Shown piece after piece: positions 15,995-24,578 of a stretch of 52,826 bases of DNA (the stretch's first letter is position 1; every line of letters begins with the position of its first letter). This stretch comes from CAYXPG01 sp964564845 (lineage in GTDB: Bacteria; Planctomycetota; Phycisphaerae; Sedimentisphaerales; Anaerobacaceae). The DNA lies in NCBI GenBank assembly GCA_964564845.1, contig CAZMCN010000002.1, positions 1-52,826 on the forward strand. Reading direction: 5' to 3'. A program made the position numbers and the translations under genes. The notes beneath the pieces are model-generated. The model saw only the letters and a list, made by a program, of their open reading frames with translations, searched no databases and had not been told where the DNA came from.

Positions 15995-16321
15995 ATGAAC
16001 CCCAAACTATTAACCCTCGCTATCATCCTGTGTCTCTGTGCATCTCTGTCTTTTGCCGGCTGTGCTCAAGTTAAGTATGGCGGCGCAGAATATACCCGGC
16101 TCGGCGATGTCAAAACAAAAGGAGCTTATGTCGAGAACATCATCGGCCCCGCAAAGGTTACTGTTGACCCGAATACTGGTCTGCATAACTACCTGCTTGA
16201 TGCAAACGGTATCTATACGCGGTTTTCGTTTGATTCACAGGAAAGCAAAGGCGAGCTCAATATCGATACGCTTGCCGCCACAATCGCAGAGGCCGTAACA
16301 GCGGCTCTCGGCGGTACATAA
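15995..16321 (+). CDS. Small lipoprotein, possible o-spanin-like
   Basis: The 108-residue product starts at 15995 with AAAGGAG eight bases upstream. It begins with a signal peptide (PKLLTLAIILCLCASLSF) followed by a lipobox ending at a Cys (FAGC), so it is predicted to be lipidated at the membrane. The mature part has no recognised domain. Phage lipoproteins are often outer-membrane spanins or superinfection-exclusion proteins; the position among small lysis-type genes favours one of these, without direct proof. Confidence 0.6.
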   Translation: MNPKLLTLAIILCLCASLSFAGCAQVKYGGAEYTRLGDVKTKGAYVENIIGPAKVTVDPNTGLHNYLLDANGIYTRFSFDSQESKGELNIDTLAATIAEAVTAALGGT

Positions 16322-16336
16322 CAATCTAAAAAAACG

Positions 16337-16720
16337 ATGTCAAAGCAAATTAAATATCGAATTCTCGGCGGCTACAAGTATCTGCTCGAAGAGGAATATC
16401 TGTACCCGACAGGTATCGCCCTCGCCGCTCGCATCGAAACCGATTACCTGGCTTTGGAAGTCGATGGTGTTTTGTTAATCAAAAAGTCCTATGCATGGGA
16501 CGGTGCTTCCGGTCCCGCTATCGACACGGCGGATTTCATGCGGGGCTCACTCGTCCATGATGCCCTTTACCAGCTCATACGGCTCGGCCTGCTGGCTAAA
16601 AAATATCGCAAGAGGGCGGACCAGCTCCTGCGTAAAATCTGCCGCGAGGATGGCATGCCCTTCTGGCGGGCCTTTTACGTTTACAGGGTGGTCCGCAGGT
16701 TCGGCGTATTCGTTGTTTAA
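16337..16720 (+). CDS. DUF1353-like phage protein
   Basis: This 127-residue protein carries the segment SYAWDGASGPAIDTADFMRG followed by SLVHDALYQLIR, which is the signature I know for DUF1353, a family of small phage and bacterial proteins of unknown function, with invariant Trp, Asp and His residues that suggest an enzyme or peptidoglycan-related fold. The protein is basic at the C-terminus (YRVVRRFG). It sits before the Mu gp25-like gene. Confidence 0.7.
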   Translation: MSKQIKYRILGGYKYLLEEEYLYPTGIALAARIETDYLALEVDGVLLIKKSYAWDGASGPAIDTADFMRGSLVHDALYQLIRLGLLAKKYRKRADQLLRKICREDGMPFWRAFYVYRVVRRFGVFVV

Positions 16721-16736
16721 TAAGGAGACAGTGACT

Positions 16737-17129
16737 ATGGATTTTCAGTTGAACATCGCAATGGTCGTTATCGGCGGCTGCGTTTCAATCGTAGGCGCAC
16801 TTATTGTAGTTAATCTCCGCTCAATCAAGAAGTGCCTGTCGGGCCTCGGCCTCCGAATCGATAAGCAGGATGACAGGATCGAAAAGACCCGCGATGAGGT
16901 AACCGCCCTCTCCGGTAGCATGTCCGCCTGCAAAATCGACTGTGACCGCACCTTTGTCAATAGTGAGGTCTTTCTTCGCGAGACCGGTTTTGCCCGCCGG
17001 ACTTTGGAGAATGTTACTTCGGCCGTCAACAGGGTCGAGGGCAAGCTGACGGTAGTGGAAAAGTTGCCGCAGATTTGCGGTGACATCAGCAGAGAAATAG
17101 TTAAGGAAATGAAAAACGGAGCACCGTAA
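16737..17129 (+). CDS. Membrane-anchored coiled-coil protein, DUF2730/Mu gp25-like
   Basis: The 130-residue product starts at 16737, where AAGGAG precedes the ATG. One transmembrane segment (MVVIGGCVSIVGALIVVNL) is followed by a coiled coil (RIDKQDDRIEKTRDEVTAL). In Mu-like phages a protein of this build (gp25, DUF2730) lies directly before gp26 and gp27, as here, so I infer the same family from synteny and architecture. Its stop overlaps the next start. Confidence 0.55.
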   Translation: MDFQLNIAMVVIGGCVSIVGALIVVNLRSIKKCLSGLGLRIDKQDDRIEKTRDEVTALSGSMSACKIDCDRTFVNSEVFLRETGFARRTLENVTSAVNRVEGKLTVVEKLPQICGDISREIVKEMKNGAP

Positions 17130-17437
17130 TGGACGGAAAAGTTGAGGCAACAAAAATAAAGCAGATGCGTCGGCTGCTGCTTAACAATATGAACCGGCTG
17201 TACCCGACCGCTCTGCAGGTCCAGACCCTTTACAATTCGATGTGCGGCTTCGATGAAAACTACGATTTTACCCTCCTCGAAAAGGACATCACTTATCTCA
17301 AAGACAAAGGCTACATCGAGTACATCGATGACATGCTCGGCGGGGCGGACTCTTTCCGCAAGAAATGCGTCAAGCTCACCGCTGAGGGTAAAGAAATCGC
17401 CGACCGCACCCAGACCGACCCTGCCCTGGAGATATAA
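17129..17437 (+). CDS. Mu gp26-like winged-helix protein
   Basis: This 102-residue protein overlaps the preceding stop (TAATGG). The helices and the hairpin around ITYLKDKGYIEYIDD, followed by CVKLTAEGKEIADRT and an acidic end, form a winged helix-like pattern typical of Mu gp26 relatives located between gp25 and gp27. Its role in Mu is unclear; involvement in packaging regulation is possible from the position next to the terminase genes. Confidence 0.55.
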   Translation: MDGKVEATKIKQMRRLLLNNMNRLYPTALQVQTLYNSMCGFDENYDFTLLEKDITYLKDKGYIEYIDDMLGGADSFRKKCVKLTAEGKEIADRTQTDPALEI

Positions 17438-17440
17438 CTG

Positions 17441-18040
17441 ATGGCAAAGCGAACGCACTCATCGCTCGATAAATTGCCCGCCGAGTTGCGGGAGGCATTG
17501 ACTTCCATGGTGGTCGACAACGCCTGGCCCGCCGACTTTCCTCGCCGCAAGGCTTTTGGTTTTAAGGCCGATGACAGTGAGCTTATAGGCAAACCGCGTT
17601 ACGAAGACCTTGTCACTTACTGTGATCACAAAGGCTTCAAGGTTTCCAGGTCGGCGGTAGGGCGGTTCGGTATGCGAATGAGGATGCTTGCCAAGATGAA
17701 AAACGCTGGTGTGGTTGTTCGCGAGGTAATGTCCGACCTGAATGAAGATAAGGCATCTGCTACACAAAAAGCCGTTGCTGAAATGATAACTGCCCAGACT
17801 ATAGAGTTCATCGTTTCCCAGGACGATATGAGCTCTAATGAAATCAAGAACATAGCCAGGGCGATGAAGGACTGCACGCAGATTTCTATTGCTGCTGACC
17901 AGTACATCCGCACCCAAATCCAGGAGAAGGTCGAAAAGGCCTGTGAATCCACAAAGGCCAAGCTCACCAGGGCCGGTGTGGACAGTAAAAAAATCCAGGA
18001 AATCATAGATGAGCATTTAGGAGTGGTCAAAAAATCGTAA
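17441..18040 (+). CDS. Mu gp27-like (DUF3486) protein, probable small terminase
   Basis: This 199-residue protein starts MAKRTHSSLDKLP and has the DUF3486 layout: an N-terminal DNA-binding region with KGFKVSRSAVGRFGMRMR and a long helical C-terminus (EKVEKACESTKAKLTRAG). In Mu the equivalent gp27 precedes the large terminase and is thought to be the small terminase. Its end (GTGGTC, six A, TCG TAA) overlaps the start region of the next gene, which lacks an ordinary start codon; see the large terminase entry. Confidence 0.75.
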   Translation: MAKRTHSSLDKLPAELREALTSMVVDNAWPADFPRRKAFGFKADDSELIGKPRYEDLVTYCDHKGFKVSRSAVGRFGMRMRMLAKMKNAGVVVREVMSDLNEDKASATQKAVAEMITAQTIEFIVSQDDMSSNEIKNIARAMKDCTQISIAADQYIRTQIQEKVEKACESTKAKLTRAGVDSKKIQEIIDEHLGVVKKS

Positions 18041-19419
18041 CCAAGACAGAAACAAAACCGCCGGCCCAAATCTCGCAGGGTTATTTTCTGCCCTATCAGA
18101 ACGACTGGATACTCGATGACAACCGCTTTAAGCTCTGGGATAAGTCCCGTCGTATCGGCGCCACTTACGCCGAGAGTTACAGGGCGGTCCGTCGCCGCAA
18201 CCTGCTCGACCACAAGCGTGACTATTGGTTCTCCAGCGCCGATGAATCGGCGGCGGTTGAGTTTTCTCTTTACTGCCAGCAGTGGTGCAAGCTCATCGAG
18301 GCCGTGTCCGAGGCCTTTACCGAGGATCTCGAGGACGAAAAGGGCTACAGGTATAATAATTACGTTGTCGAATTTCCCACCGGCAGCCGCATCAACTGTA
18401 TGAGCAGTAACCCCCGCCGGTTCCGGTCTAAAGGCGGTGACATCTGTCTTGATGAATTCGACTGGCACGACAAGCCCGGCGAGATGCTCGATGCCTCCTC
18501 GCCGAGCACGATGTGGGGATATGATATCAGTATCCTTACCACGCGAAACGGCGAGGGCTCAGAATTCGATAATCTCGTAAAGACTGCCAGGAAAATCCAG
18601 GCCGGTCAGCTTGACCCGGACAAAGATTCCGTCCTTCCCTGGAGCTATCATTTTGTCCCGATTACCGTTGCCGTTGAGCAGGGCCTCGCCGAGAAGATTT
18701 ACCGCCTCGATCGTATAGATGCTGCTGCCAGGGAGAAGTTAATTCGCGAATGCCGCGCCAAGAGCCGCAACGAGGACGCCTTTAACCAGGAGTATATGTG
18801 TATCCCCTCGGCGGCCGCCTCGACTCTCATTCCTTATGATTTATATCAAAGCTGCGAATTGGCCGACTGCATCCAGTCCCTCGTCCCCCACACAGAAGAA
18901 CAGCGTCAGTACTTCCTCGGCGGCGATATCGGCCGCGAAAAACACCTTACCGTATTCTGGCTCTGGGAGCTCGTGGGCGATTGTCTGATTTGCCGCAAAA
19001 TTATCAAGCTTCACAAAACGCCTTACAGCGTCCAGCTGCAGACGGCAAGCGACCTGCTCGCTAACCGCAATATATTGAAAGGCTGCATCGACGCCACCGG
19101 CATCGGTGACATGCTTACTGAAACGCTCCAGGAAAGGTTCGGCAGCTATCGTATCGAGAAAATCAAGTTCACCAACCCTGTAAAGGAGCATCTCGCCTCA
19201 CAGGTCCTCGGCCGGATGGAGGATAAGCGTCTCCGCGTCCCTGCTGACATGGCTATTCGTGAGAGTTTTCATTCCGTCAAAAAGACGGTAACGGCAGCCG
19301 GCAATATTCGTTTCGATGCCGCCAGCACCGAGGCCGGCCACGCAGATGAATTCTGGGGCGCTGCTCTGGGGATCGAGGCCGCCGCTTCCGAGTCAAAACC
19401 CGAGGTCATTTTACTTTAA
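18034..19419 (+). CDS. Large terminase subunit, Mu gp28-like
   Basis: The coding frame is open from 18013, but no ATG, GTG or TTG occurs before the ATG at 18304, and the region before that ATG clearly encodes the ATPase N-terminus: FLPYQNDWILDDN then WDKSRRIGATYAES, the Walker A-like segment. I place the start at ATC 18034, ten bases after AGGAG (18019-18023). The nuclease half has an RNase H-like set of acidic residues: LGGDIGR, GCIDATGIGD and HADEFWGAAL. Length is then 461 residues. It cuts and pumps phage DNA into proheads. Alternative: a -1 slip on the six A at 18029-18034 would fuse it to the small terminase. Confidence 0.85.
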   Translation: MVTKTETKPPAQISQGYFLPYQNDWILDDNRFKLWDKSRRIGATYAESYRAVRRRNLLDHKRDYWFSSADESAAVEFSLYCQQWCKLIEAVSEAFTEDLEDEKGYRYNNYVVEFPTGSRINCMSSNPRRFRSKGGDICLDEFDWHDKPGEMLDASSPSTMWGYDISILTTRNGEGSEFDNLVKTARKIQAGQLDPDKDSVLPWSYHFVPITVAVEQGLAEKIYRLDRIDAAAREKLIRECRAKSRNEDAFNQEYMCIPSAAASTLIPYDLYQSCELADCIQSLVPHTEEQRQYFLGGDIGREKHLTVFWLWELVGDCLICRKIIKLHKTPYSVQLQTASDLLANRNILKGCIDATGIGDMLTETLQERFGSYRIEKIKFTNPVKEHLASQVLGRMEDKRLRVPADMAIRESFHSVKKTVTAAGNIRFDAASTEAGHADEFWGAALGIEAAASESKPEVILL

Positions 19420-19428
19420 GGTCTGATT

Positions 19429-21804
19429 ATGGCAGAAGCTGTAAAATTAAGTCCCGAAGCCGCTGAGATGTTAAAGGCCGCCATTGATAAGCAGATCGAA
19501 TCTGCCAAGAAGGGCATCAGTCTGGGCCAGCTTGCCCGTCTATGGGATACCGGCCAGTCTCTTGTCGATGGCTCTTCCAGTAAACCGAAATATCCGTACA
19601 AGCAGGTCGAGCTGGTCTTTGCCTGTATCAACAAGCTCATCAGCTCTGTTTCCGGCCTGCCGCCGGTAATCTCTAATATCAAGGAGCAGATTATCGAATC
19701 CGGGCCTGCCTATGATTTGTTATTTAAGAGTCCGTCTCTCAGTTGGGAGCGTTTTGTCACCGAGACGATTGGTCATTACGCACTCAGTCGGGACGTCTTC
19801 TGGGTCTTTACCGATATGGCCGGTCGTCAGCCCAAGGAGATTACCGTTATAAGCGGCACTCAGATGCACCCCGTCACTCACGACCGCACCGCTGGGGGAA
19901 TACTTTTGGGTTGGGAGTTTCGCGGCACGGGCGGCCACCGCGCCACTTTCACGCTCGATGAAGTCTGGCAGTGGAAGAATTTCAATCCGTACGATCCTTA
20001 TCACGGCATAGGCCCTGCCGCCGCTGCCAAACTGTCTATCAACTACAGCTACGCCGCCTCGTTATTTAATACCTCGGCCCTCGATAACGGCGCCGAGCCC
20101 GGAATCATATTAACAATGCCCGGCTCGCCTGGTGAAGAACAGATCCGTATGATGCGCAGCCAATTCGACTCCCGTTACGCTGGTGCCGGCAATGCCAAGA
20201 AAACAGCCCTTTTGGTCGGTGGAGTAGATGTTAAGACCGTGGCACAAACGATGGTCGATTTGGATGTGGCGACTCTTACAGACAAATCAGATAATAAAAT
20301 CTGCGCCTGTTTCGAGGTTCCGCCTCCTGTTGTCGGCCTTGTCACTGAGGCCCAGTACTCTCACGGCCCTGCTCAGAAGGATTTTATCTTCAATACGATT
20401 ATACCGCTGGCTCGTTTGTTCGCCGGTAACATTACCAGTGGTATCCTGTCTCGTTTTTATACCGATTCGGCTCGCGGTGTTGCCTTGAAAGATGCCCGCC
20501 TCTATCACGGACTGAAACACCTCTCGCTGGCGAGAAGGTCTTCATTCCGTGATGCATACCACAAGGCCGTCTCGCAGAACCGCTCTGTCTTTATATGGTT
20601 CGATACCGGCCAGCACCCTGTGGTCCAGGAATTTCAGCGTGAGACCGCCGAGAAGGTCCTTAATTTCACCAAGTCCGGTGTCGTCCTGAACAACCTTATA
20701 GAGGCCCACGATTTACCATACGAATTAAACGAATGGGGCAACCACTGGTGGATCGGTATAGGCCTGGTCCCAGCCGAGTATACGCTTGAGGCTGGTCTGG
20801 AGGGTCTGACCGGCCCGTCCCTACCGGAGGGCGAAGAGCCGAAGTCTTTACCCGGACCGGTTACCGAAACAGATCTTGATGTCCAGATCAAGGCCGACCA
20901 GCAGCAGGCACTTCGTATCTGGCGCAACTGGGTGACATCATGGGCGGGTATCGAGAAGGAATATTCCGAGGCGATGCGTAAATACTTCCTGCGACAGCAG
21001 AGGCTCTTACTGGCTCAATTAAAGAAAGCCCTTGCCAGCGAGACACGAGCCGCTGGTCACGAGTCACGGGCCGCCGGCGATATCATCGCCCGCATCGTTT
21101 TCGATTTGAAGCTCGAGAACAACAAAATCAAGGTAATCAACAACACCTTTTTCGGCAAGGCTGCCGAGTTGGGTATCCGCCAGTCACTGTCAGAGGCTGC
21201 CGGTCTTACCGGCGAGGCCCTTGACGAGGCTGCCGCTGCGGCCAAGTTGTCACCGAAGGTAAGGGGTAAAATGCTGATTTCGTCGAGTAAAATCACTGGC
21301 GTCAATAAAACTACGCAGCAGATGGTTACCGAGCAGTTAAGTTCCGGCCTCGAATCCGGCGAGGGCCTGAGCGATCTTACCGGCCGCATCAAAAAAGTCC
21401 TTGGCTCCAACAGGGCAAGGGCCCTTTCAATCGCCCGCACCCAGACGGCGGGCGCTGTCGGCACCGGCCGCCACCAGGGCCTCTCCGCCGCCGGTATTGA
21501 GAAGAAGGGCTGGCTTACCAGCGCAGATAGTAACGTCCGTCCCTCCCACACCTCCGCCGGGCTCAAATACGCCGAAGGTATAGCCGTTGATGTCCCATTC
21601 GAGGTCGGCGGTGAGTATTTAATGTACCCGGGTGATCCTGCCGGCTCAGCCGGTAATATTATCAACTGCCGCTGCGCCGAGATCGCCATCGCCGCCGCCG
21701 GCAAAACTTTCGATCTTGCCCATTACAGCAATCTTAAATTTTATTCTTATAGCGATATGCAAATCGACTTAACCAAAAACAAGGACCATAAAAATGGAAA
21801 CTAA
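19429..21804 (+). CDS. HK97-type portal protein fused to a head-morphogenesis (SPP1 gp7/Mu F-like) domain
   Basis: This 791-residue protein is about twice a normal portal. Residues 1-450 show HK97-type portal features (VELVFACINKLISSVSGLPP near the start, HYALSRDVFWVF, FEVPPPVVGLVTEAQYS). Residues about 550-780 look like a minor head protein: SRITGVN-type linker, SSGLESGEGLSDLTGRIKKV, RALSIARTQTAGAVGTGRHQ and a final AGNIINCRCAEIAIA, the typical CRC ending of that family. The portal is the DNA gate of the head; the second domain is associated with head assembly or ejection. In other phages these are separate genes. Confidence 0.85.
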   Translation: MAEAVKLSPEAAEMLKAAIDKQIESAKKGISLGQLARLWDTGQSLVDGSSSKPKYPYKQVELVFACINKLISSVSGLPPVISNIKEQIIESGPAYDLLFKSPSLSWERFVTETIGHYALSRDVFWVFTDMAGRQPKEITVISGTQMHPVTHDRTAGGILLGWEFRGTGGHRATFTLDEVWQWKNFNPYDPYHGIGPAAAAKLSINYSYAASLFNTSALDNGAEPGIILTMPGSPGEEQIRMMRSQFDSRYAGAGNAKKTALLVGGVDVKTVAQTMVDLDVATLTDKSDNKICACFEVPPPVVGLVTEAQYSHGPAQKDFIFNTIIPLARLFAGNITSGILSRFYTDSARGVALKDARLYHGLKHLSLARRSSFRDAYHKAVSQNRSVFIWFDTGQHPVVQEFQRETAEKVLNFTKSGVVLNNLIEAHDLPYELNEWGNHWWIGIGLVPAEYTLEAGLEGLTGPSLPEGEEPKSLPGPVTETDLDVQIKADQQQALRIWRNWVTSWAGIEKEYSEAMRKYFLRQQRLLLAQLKKALASETRAAGHESRAAGDIIARIVFDLKLENNKIKVINNTFFGKAAELGIRQSLSEAAGLTGEALDEAAAAAKLSPKVRGKMLISSSKITGVNKTTQQMVTEQLSSGLESGEGLSDLTGRIKKVLGSNRARALSIARTQTAGAVGTGRHQGLSAAGIEKKGWLTSADSNVRPSHTSAGLKYAEGIAVDVPFEVGGEYLMYPGDPAGSAGNIINCRCAEIAIAAAGKTFDLAHYSNLKFYSYSDMQIDLTKNKDHKNGN

Positions 21805-22555
21805 ATATTTTTTTGCAAACGTCAAAAAAATCAACGAAACCGAACGCACCCTCGACGCCGTCGCCTCCACCAGCGCCCTCGACCGTGACAATGACATCAT
21901 CCTGCCGGAGGCCTTCCGTGAAACCATAGACGCCTTCAAGGCCAACCCTGTTATTTTAGCCACTCATCAGCACCGCTTAAGCACCGGCTCCTCGCCGGTC
22001 ATCGGTTCTGCAATCCCTGAATCCATCGTAATAGGTGATAAAGAGGTCACTTTTACTATGCGTTTCGCCGGGACTCCGCTCGGCGAGGAATACTGGCAGC
22101 TCTACAGGGACGGTCATATGCGGGCCTTTAGTATAGGCTTTATTCCTATCGAGCATGAAGACCAAAAGGATGAGCATCTCGGTTACATTCGTACATATAC
22201 GAAGATCGAGCTTCTGGAGATCTCCGCCGTCCCCGTCCCCTCCAACCGCCAGGCCCTTGCCCGTGCCAAGGGCTTCTTCGAGACCGAGGATATCAGGGAC
22301 GGCATCGCCGAAACTGTTAAGGCCGTCACCGAGCAGGTTATCAATGACCAGCTCGACAAATTTACTTTACGTATTGAGGACAGATTAGACCAATTCGAAT
22401 CTGTTATAGTCGAATCGGACGGATTTGCGAACAGGCTGCTGCGCGGCGGCCGGCTCGAACCATCCGCTCCTGACGACAATCCCATAGCCGCGCTTAGTCA
22501 GTTGGAAAGAATCAAGAATATTTTAATTGATGGAGGTCATTCAAATGACACCTGA
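21794..22555 (+). CDS. HK97-family prohead protease (U35)
   Basis: This 253-residue protein overlaps the portal gene by 11 bases. The family hallmarks are readable: RTLDAVASTSALDRDNDII, the catalytic His region NPVILATHQH, and the catalytic Ser in MRAFSIGFIP, then the typical closing KIELLEISAVPVPSNRQAL. It cleaves the N-terminal scaffold of the capsid protein during head maturation. The gene is directly before the capsid gene, as in HK97-type phages; Mu itself uses a different protease-scaffold gene (I/Z). Confidence 0.9.
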   Translation: METKYFFANVKKINETERTLDAVASTSALDRDNDIILPEAFRETIDAFKANPVILATHQHRLSTGSSPVIGSAIPESIVIGDKEVTFTMRFAGTPLGEEYWQLYRDGHMRAFSIGFIPIEHEDQKDEHLGYIRTYTKIELLEISAVPVPSNRQALARAKGFFETEDIRDGIAETVKAVTEQVINDQLDKFTLRIEDRLDQFESVIVESDGFANRLLRGGRLEPSAPDDNPIAALSQLERIKNILIDGGHSNDT

Positions 22556-23924
22556 ACAAATCGAAAATAAATTAAACGAAACGGTCAATACCATTGAGCA
22601 GGCAGTTGAAGACATACGTACCAATAAGGCCAGCCGCCAGGAAGTCGTCGAACTAATCGATGACCGCACCAAATCCGACAAGGAGATGCTCGAAGCCACC
22701 AAGACCGACATTGAAACGCTCAATACCGGCATCGCTGAAATGAAGGAAGCTACCGATGCCCTGCAGACCCAGGTTCGCACGCTCAGTAAGGCCGGCATAA
22801 CCGCCCGACTCGGCACTAAGAACAACTACAAGGGCTACTTCTCCTCTCCGGCCGAAGCAAAGGCCTTTGCTCTGCTTATTATGGCCGCGACCACGTGCCA
22901 TTCAAGGGTCTCCGAGCATCACGACAGGGCCAAAAAGGCGCTGGACGATATAGGTCTCGAGCCGCACTGGCTGAATGCCGATGGACGCAAGGCGATGACC
23001 GGCTCTTCTCAGACCGGCGGCGGTGCCCTTGTCACCGTCGAGCAGATACCGACTATCATGATGCTGCTGGAGCAATACGGTAAATTCCGCGCTAACGCCC
23101 AGGTTATGCCGATGGGGGCCGGCCAGACCCTGACGCCCAAGATTGACGGACTGTTGGCCGTTACCTGCCCGGGCGAGGGCGGCACGATTAACGAGCAAGA
23201 TCCGGAGATTGATATTGTATCGCTGCTGCCGAAGACTCTCAGTGCCATAACCTGCTACAGTATGGAGCTCGAAGACGACTCTTTAGTCGCCCTGGGTGAA
23301 ATGCTGGCCGGCCTGTTCGCCCGCAGCTTCGCTTACTATGAGGATTTATGCGGATTCAAAGGCGATGGCACCAGCACCTATTTCGGCTACACAGGTATCG
23401 CAGGCGCCCTTCGTGCCGTCGATGCCACCATCGCCAATATCAAGTCTCTCGTGGTCGGGGCCGGTAACGCCTACAGCGAGCTGACCCTTGCCAACTTCGA
23501 AGAGGTTGCAGGCACAGCACCTGTTATAGCAGAAGACGAGTTCCTCAAGTGGTACGTCCATAAGTATTTCTTCTGGACGGTTATGGTTAAATTGGCCCTG
23601 GCCGCCGGCAGTGGCACTGCAACTGAAATCCTTACCGGCCAGGCTCTGAAGCAAAAGACGTATTTGGGCTACTCTGTCGAGTTTGCCCAGGTAATGCCCA
23701 AGGCCGAGGCCAACAGCCAGATCTGCGCACTGCTGGCTAACCTCAAGCAGGGTGCGATACTTGGCACTCGCGGCGGGATTGAGTTTGCCACATCGTCCGA
23801 GCGATACTTCGAGAAGGGCGTTATTGGTGTTCGAGGCCGCGACCGCATCGCCATCAACGCCCACGGTGTCGGCGATACGACCGATGCCGGCCCTATCTGC
23901 GCCCTGATTACCGCTGCATCGTAG
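22545..23924 (+). CDS. Major capsid protein, HK97 fold, with N-terminal scaffold
   Basis: The 459-residue product starts at 22545 with GGAGGT nine bases upstream. Residues 1-90 form a coiled coil (NTIEQAVEDIRTNKASRQEV, MEATDALQTQV), the delta/scaffold region removed by the prohead protease. The rest is HK97-like: GGALVTVEQIPTIMMLLEQY, AQVMPMGAGQT, then EDDSLVALGEMLAGLFARSF and a C-terminal RDRIAINAHGVG. It forms the icosahedral shell. A strong hairpin follows the gene. Order protease, capsid, small decoration-type gene is normal for HK97-type phages. Confidence 0.9.
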   Translation: MTPEQIENKLNETVNTIEQAVEDIRTNKASRQEVVELIDDRTKSDKEMLEATKTDIETLNTGIAEMKEATDALQTQVRTLSKAGITARLGTKNNYKGYFSSPAEAKAFALLIMAATTCHSRVSEHHDRAKKALDDIGLEPHWLNADGRKAMTGSSQTGGGALVTVEQIPTIMMLLEQYGKFRANAQVMPMGAGQTLTPKIDGLLAVTCPGEGGTINEQDPEIDIVSLLPKTLSAITCYSMELEDDSLVALGEMLAGLFARSFAYYEDLCGFKGDGTSTYFGYTGIAGALRAVDATIANIKSLVVGAGNAYSELTLANFEEVAGTAPVIAEDEFLKWYVHKYFFWTVMVKLALAAGSGTATEILTGQALKQKTYLGYSVEFAQVMPKAEANSQICALLANLKQGAILGTRGGIEFATSSERYFEKGVIGVRGRDRIAINAHGVGDTTDAGPICALITAAS

Positions 23925-23939
23925 TGCAGTGAATTGGCT

Positions 23940-23967
23940 GTTCGTTGTTGGTCGATGAACAACGAAC
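23940..23967. repeat. Perfect 10-bp hairpin behind the capsid gene
   Basis: GTTCGTTGTT (23940-23949) pairs with AACAACGAAC (23958-23967) around an eight-base loop. No T-tract follows on the plus strand, so it probably stabilises the capsid message or limits read-through rather than fully terminating. The bases are short repeated words (GTTGTT, AACAAC). Confidence 0.6.
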
Positions 23968-24008
23968 AATAAACTAAAAAACGATGAACTTATTCGAAAG
24001 GAAAAGCG

Positions 24009-24482
24009 ATGGATTTAAGAGCAATGTTAAAGGCCATGAAGCTCGGCTTAGTGCTCCCGCCGCAATTGAAGGATGACGGTGATTTCGCCGGCAACACTTA
24101 CTTCGACACCCTGGGGCTTGCAGCTGTTATGTTTGTATTTTTAGTCGGCACTACCGATGTAGCAGCCGGTGACGCCGTTGGCTCGACCGCCGAAGGTACG
24201 GCACCTTTAATTGAGGAATGCGACACCACCGGCGGCGCTTATACCGCTGTCACCAGCGCCGCCCTGGCCGATTCCATCCAGCACGATGAAGATGACAGTC
24301 TCTTCGGAATCTTCGTCGACTTGGCCAAGACCCATAAACGCTATATGCGGGCACAGGCCCCGCATTCGGCAGCCGGCGCTGTAAACGGTTCGAACCTTGC
24401 CATTTTGGCAATCGGCTTTCCGAGCAATGTAATGCCGAGAACTGCAGCCGAGATGGGCCTTACCGAGCTTATTGAAGCTTAA
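24009..24482 (+). CDS. Small head protein, possible capsid decoration protein
   Basis: This 157-residue protein follows the capsid gene behind a hairpin and starts after GAAAGGAAAAG. The composition is Ala, Gly and Thr rich, with beta-type stretches (AAVMFVFLVGTTDVAAGDA, GSNLAILAIGFPSNVM). In phages of this type the gene right after the capsid often encodes a decoration or head-stabilising protein. I do not recognise a named family, so the role rests on position and composition. Confidence 0.6.
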   Translation: MDLRAMLKAMKLGLVLPPQLKDDGDFAGNTYFDTLGLAAVMFVFLVGTTDVAAGDAVGSTAEGTAPLIEECDTTGGAYTAVTSAALADSIQHDEDDSLFGIFVDLAKTHKRYMRAQAPHSAAGAVNGSNLAILAIGFPSNVMPRTAAEMGLTELIEA

Positions 24483-24511
24483 GAGCAGGGCCTTTATAGC
24501 GAACGTTAACG

Positions 24512-24539
24512 CCTGCCCGCCGCTTAGTCGGCGGGCAGG
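24512..24539. repeat. Strong hairpin behind the decoration-type gene
   Basis: CCTGCCCGCC (24512-24521) pairs perfectly with GGCGGGCAGG (24530-24539). An A-rich, not T-rich, stretch follows, so it is not a standard plus-strand terminator. It may act as an RNA stabiliser or as a partial attenuator before the coiled-coil gene. Confidence 0.55.
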
Positions 24540-24578
24540 TATTGATAAAAAAAACCTAAAAAAAAAGAAAGGTGTATT

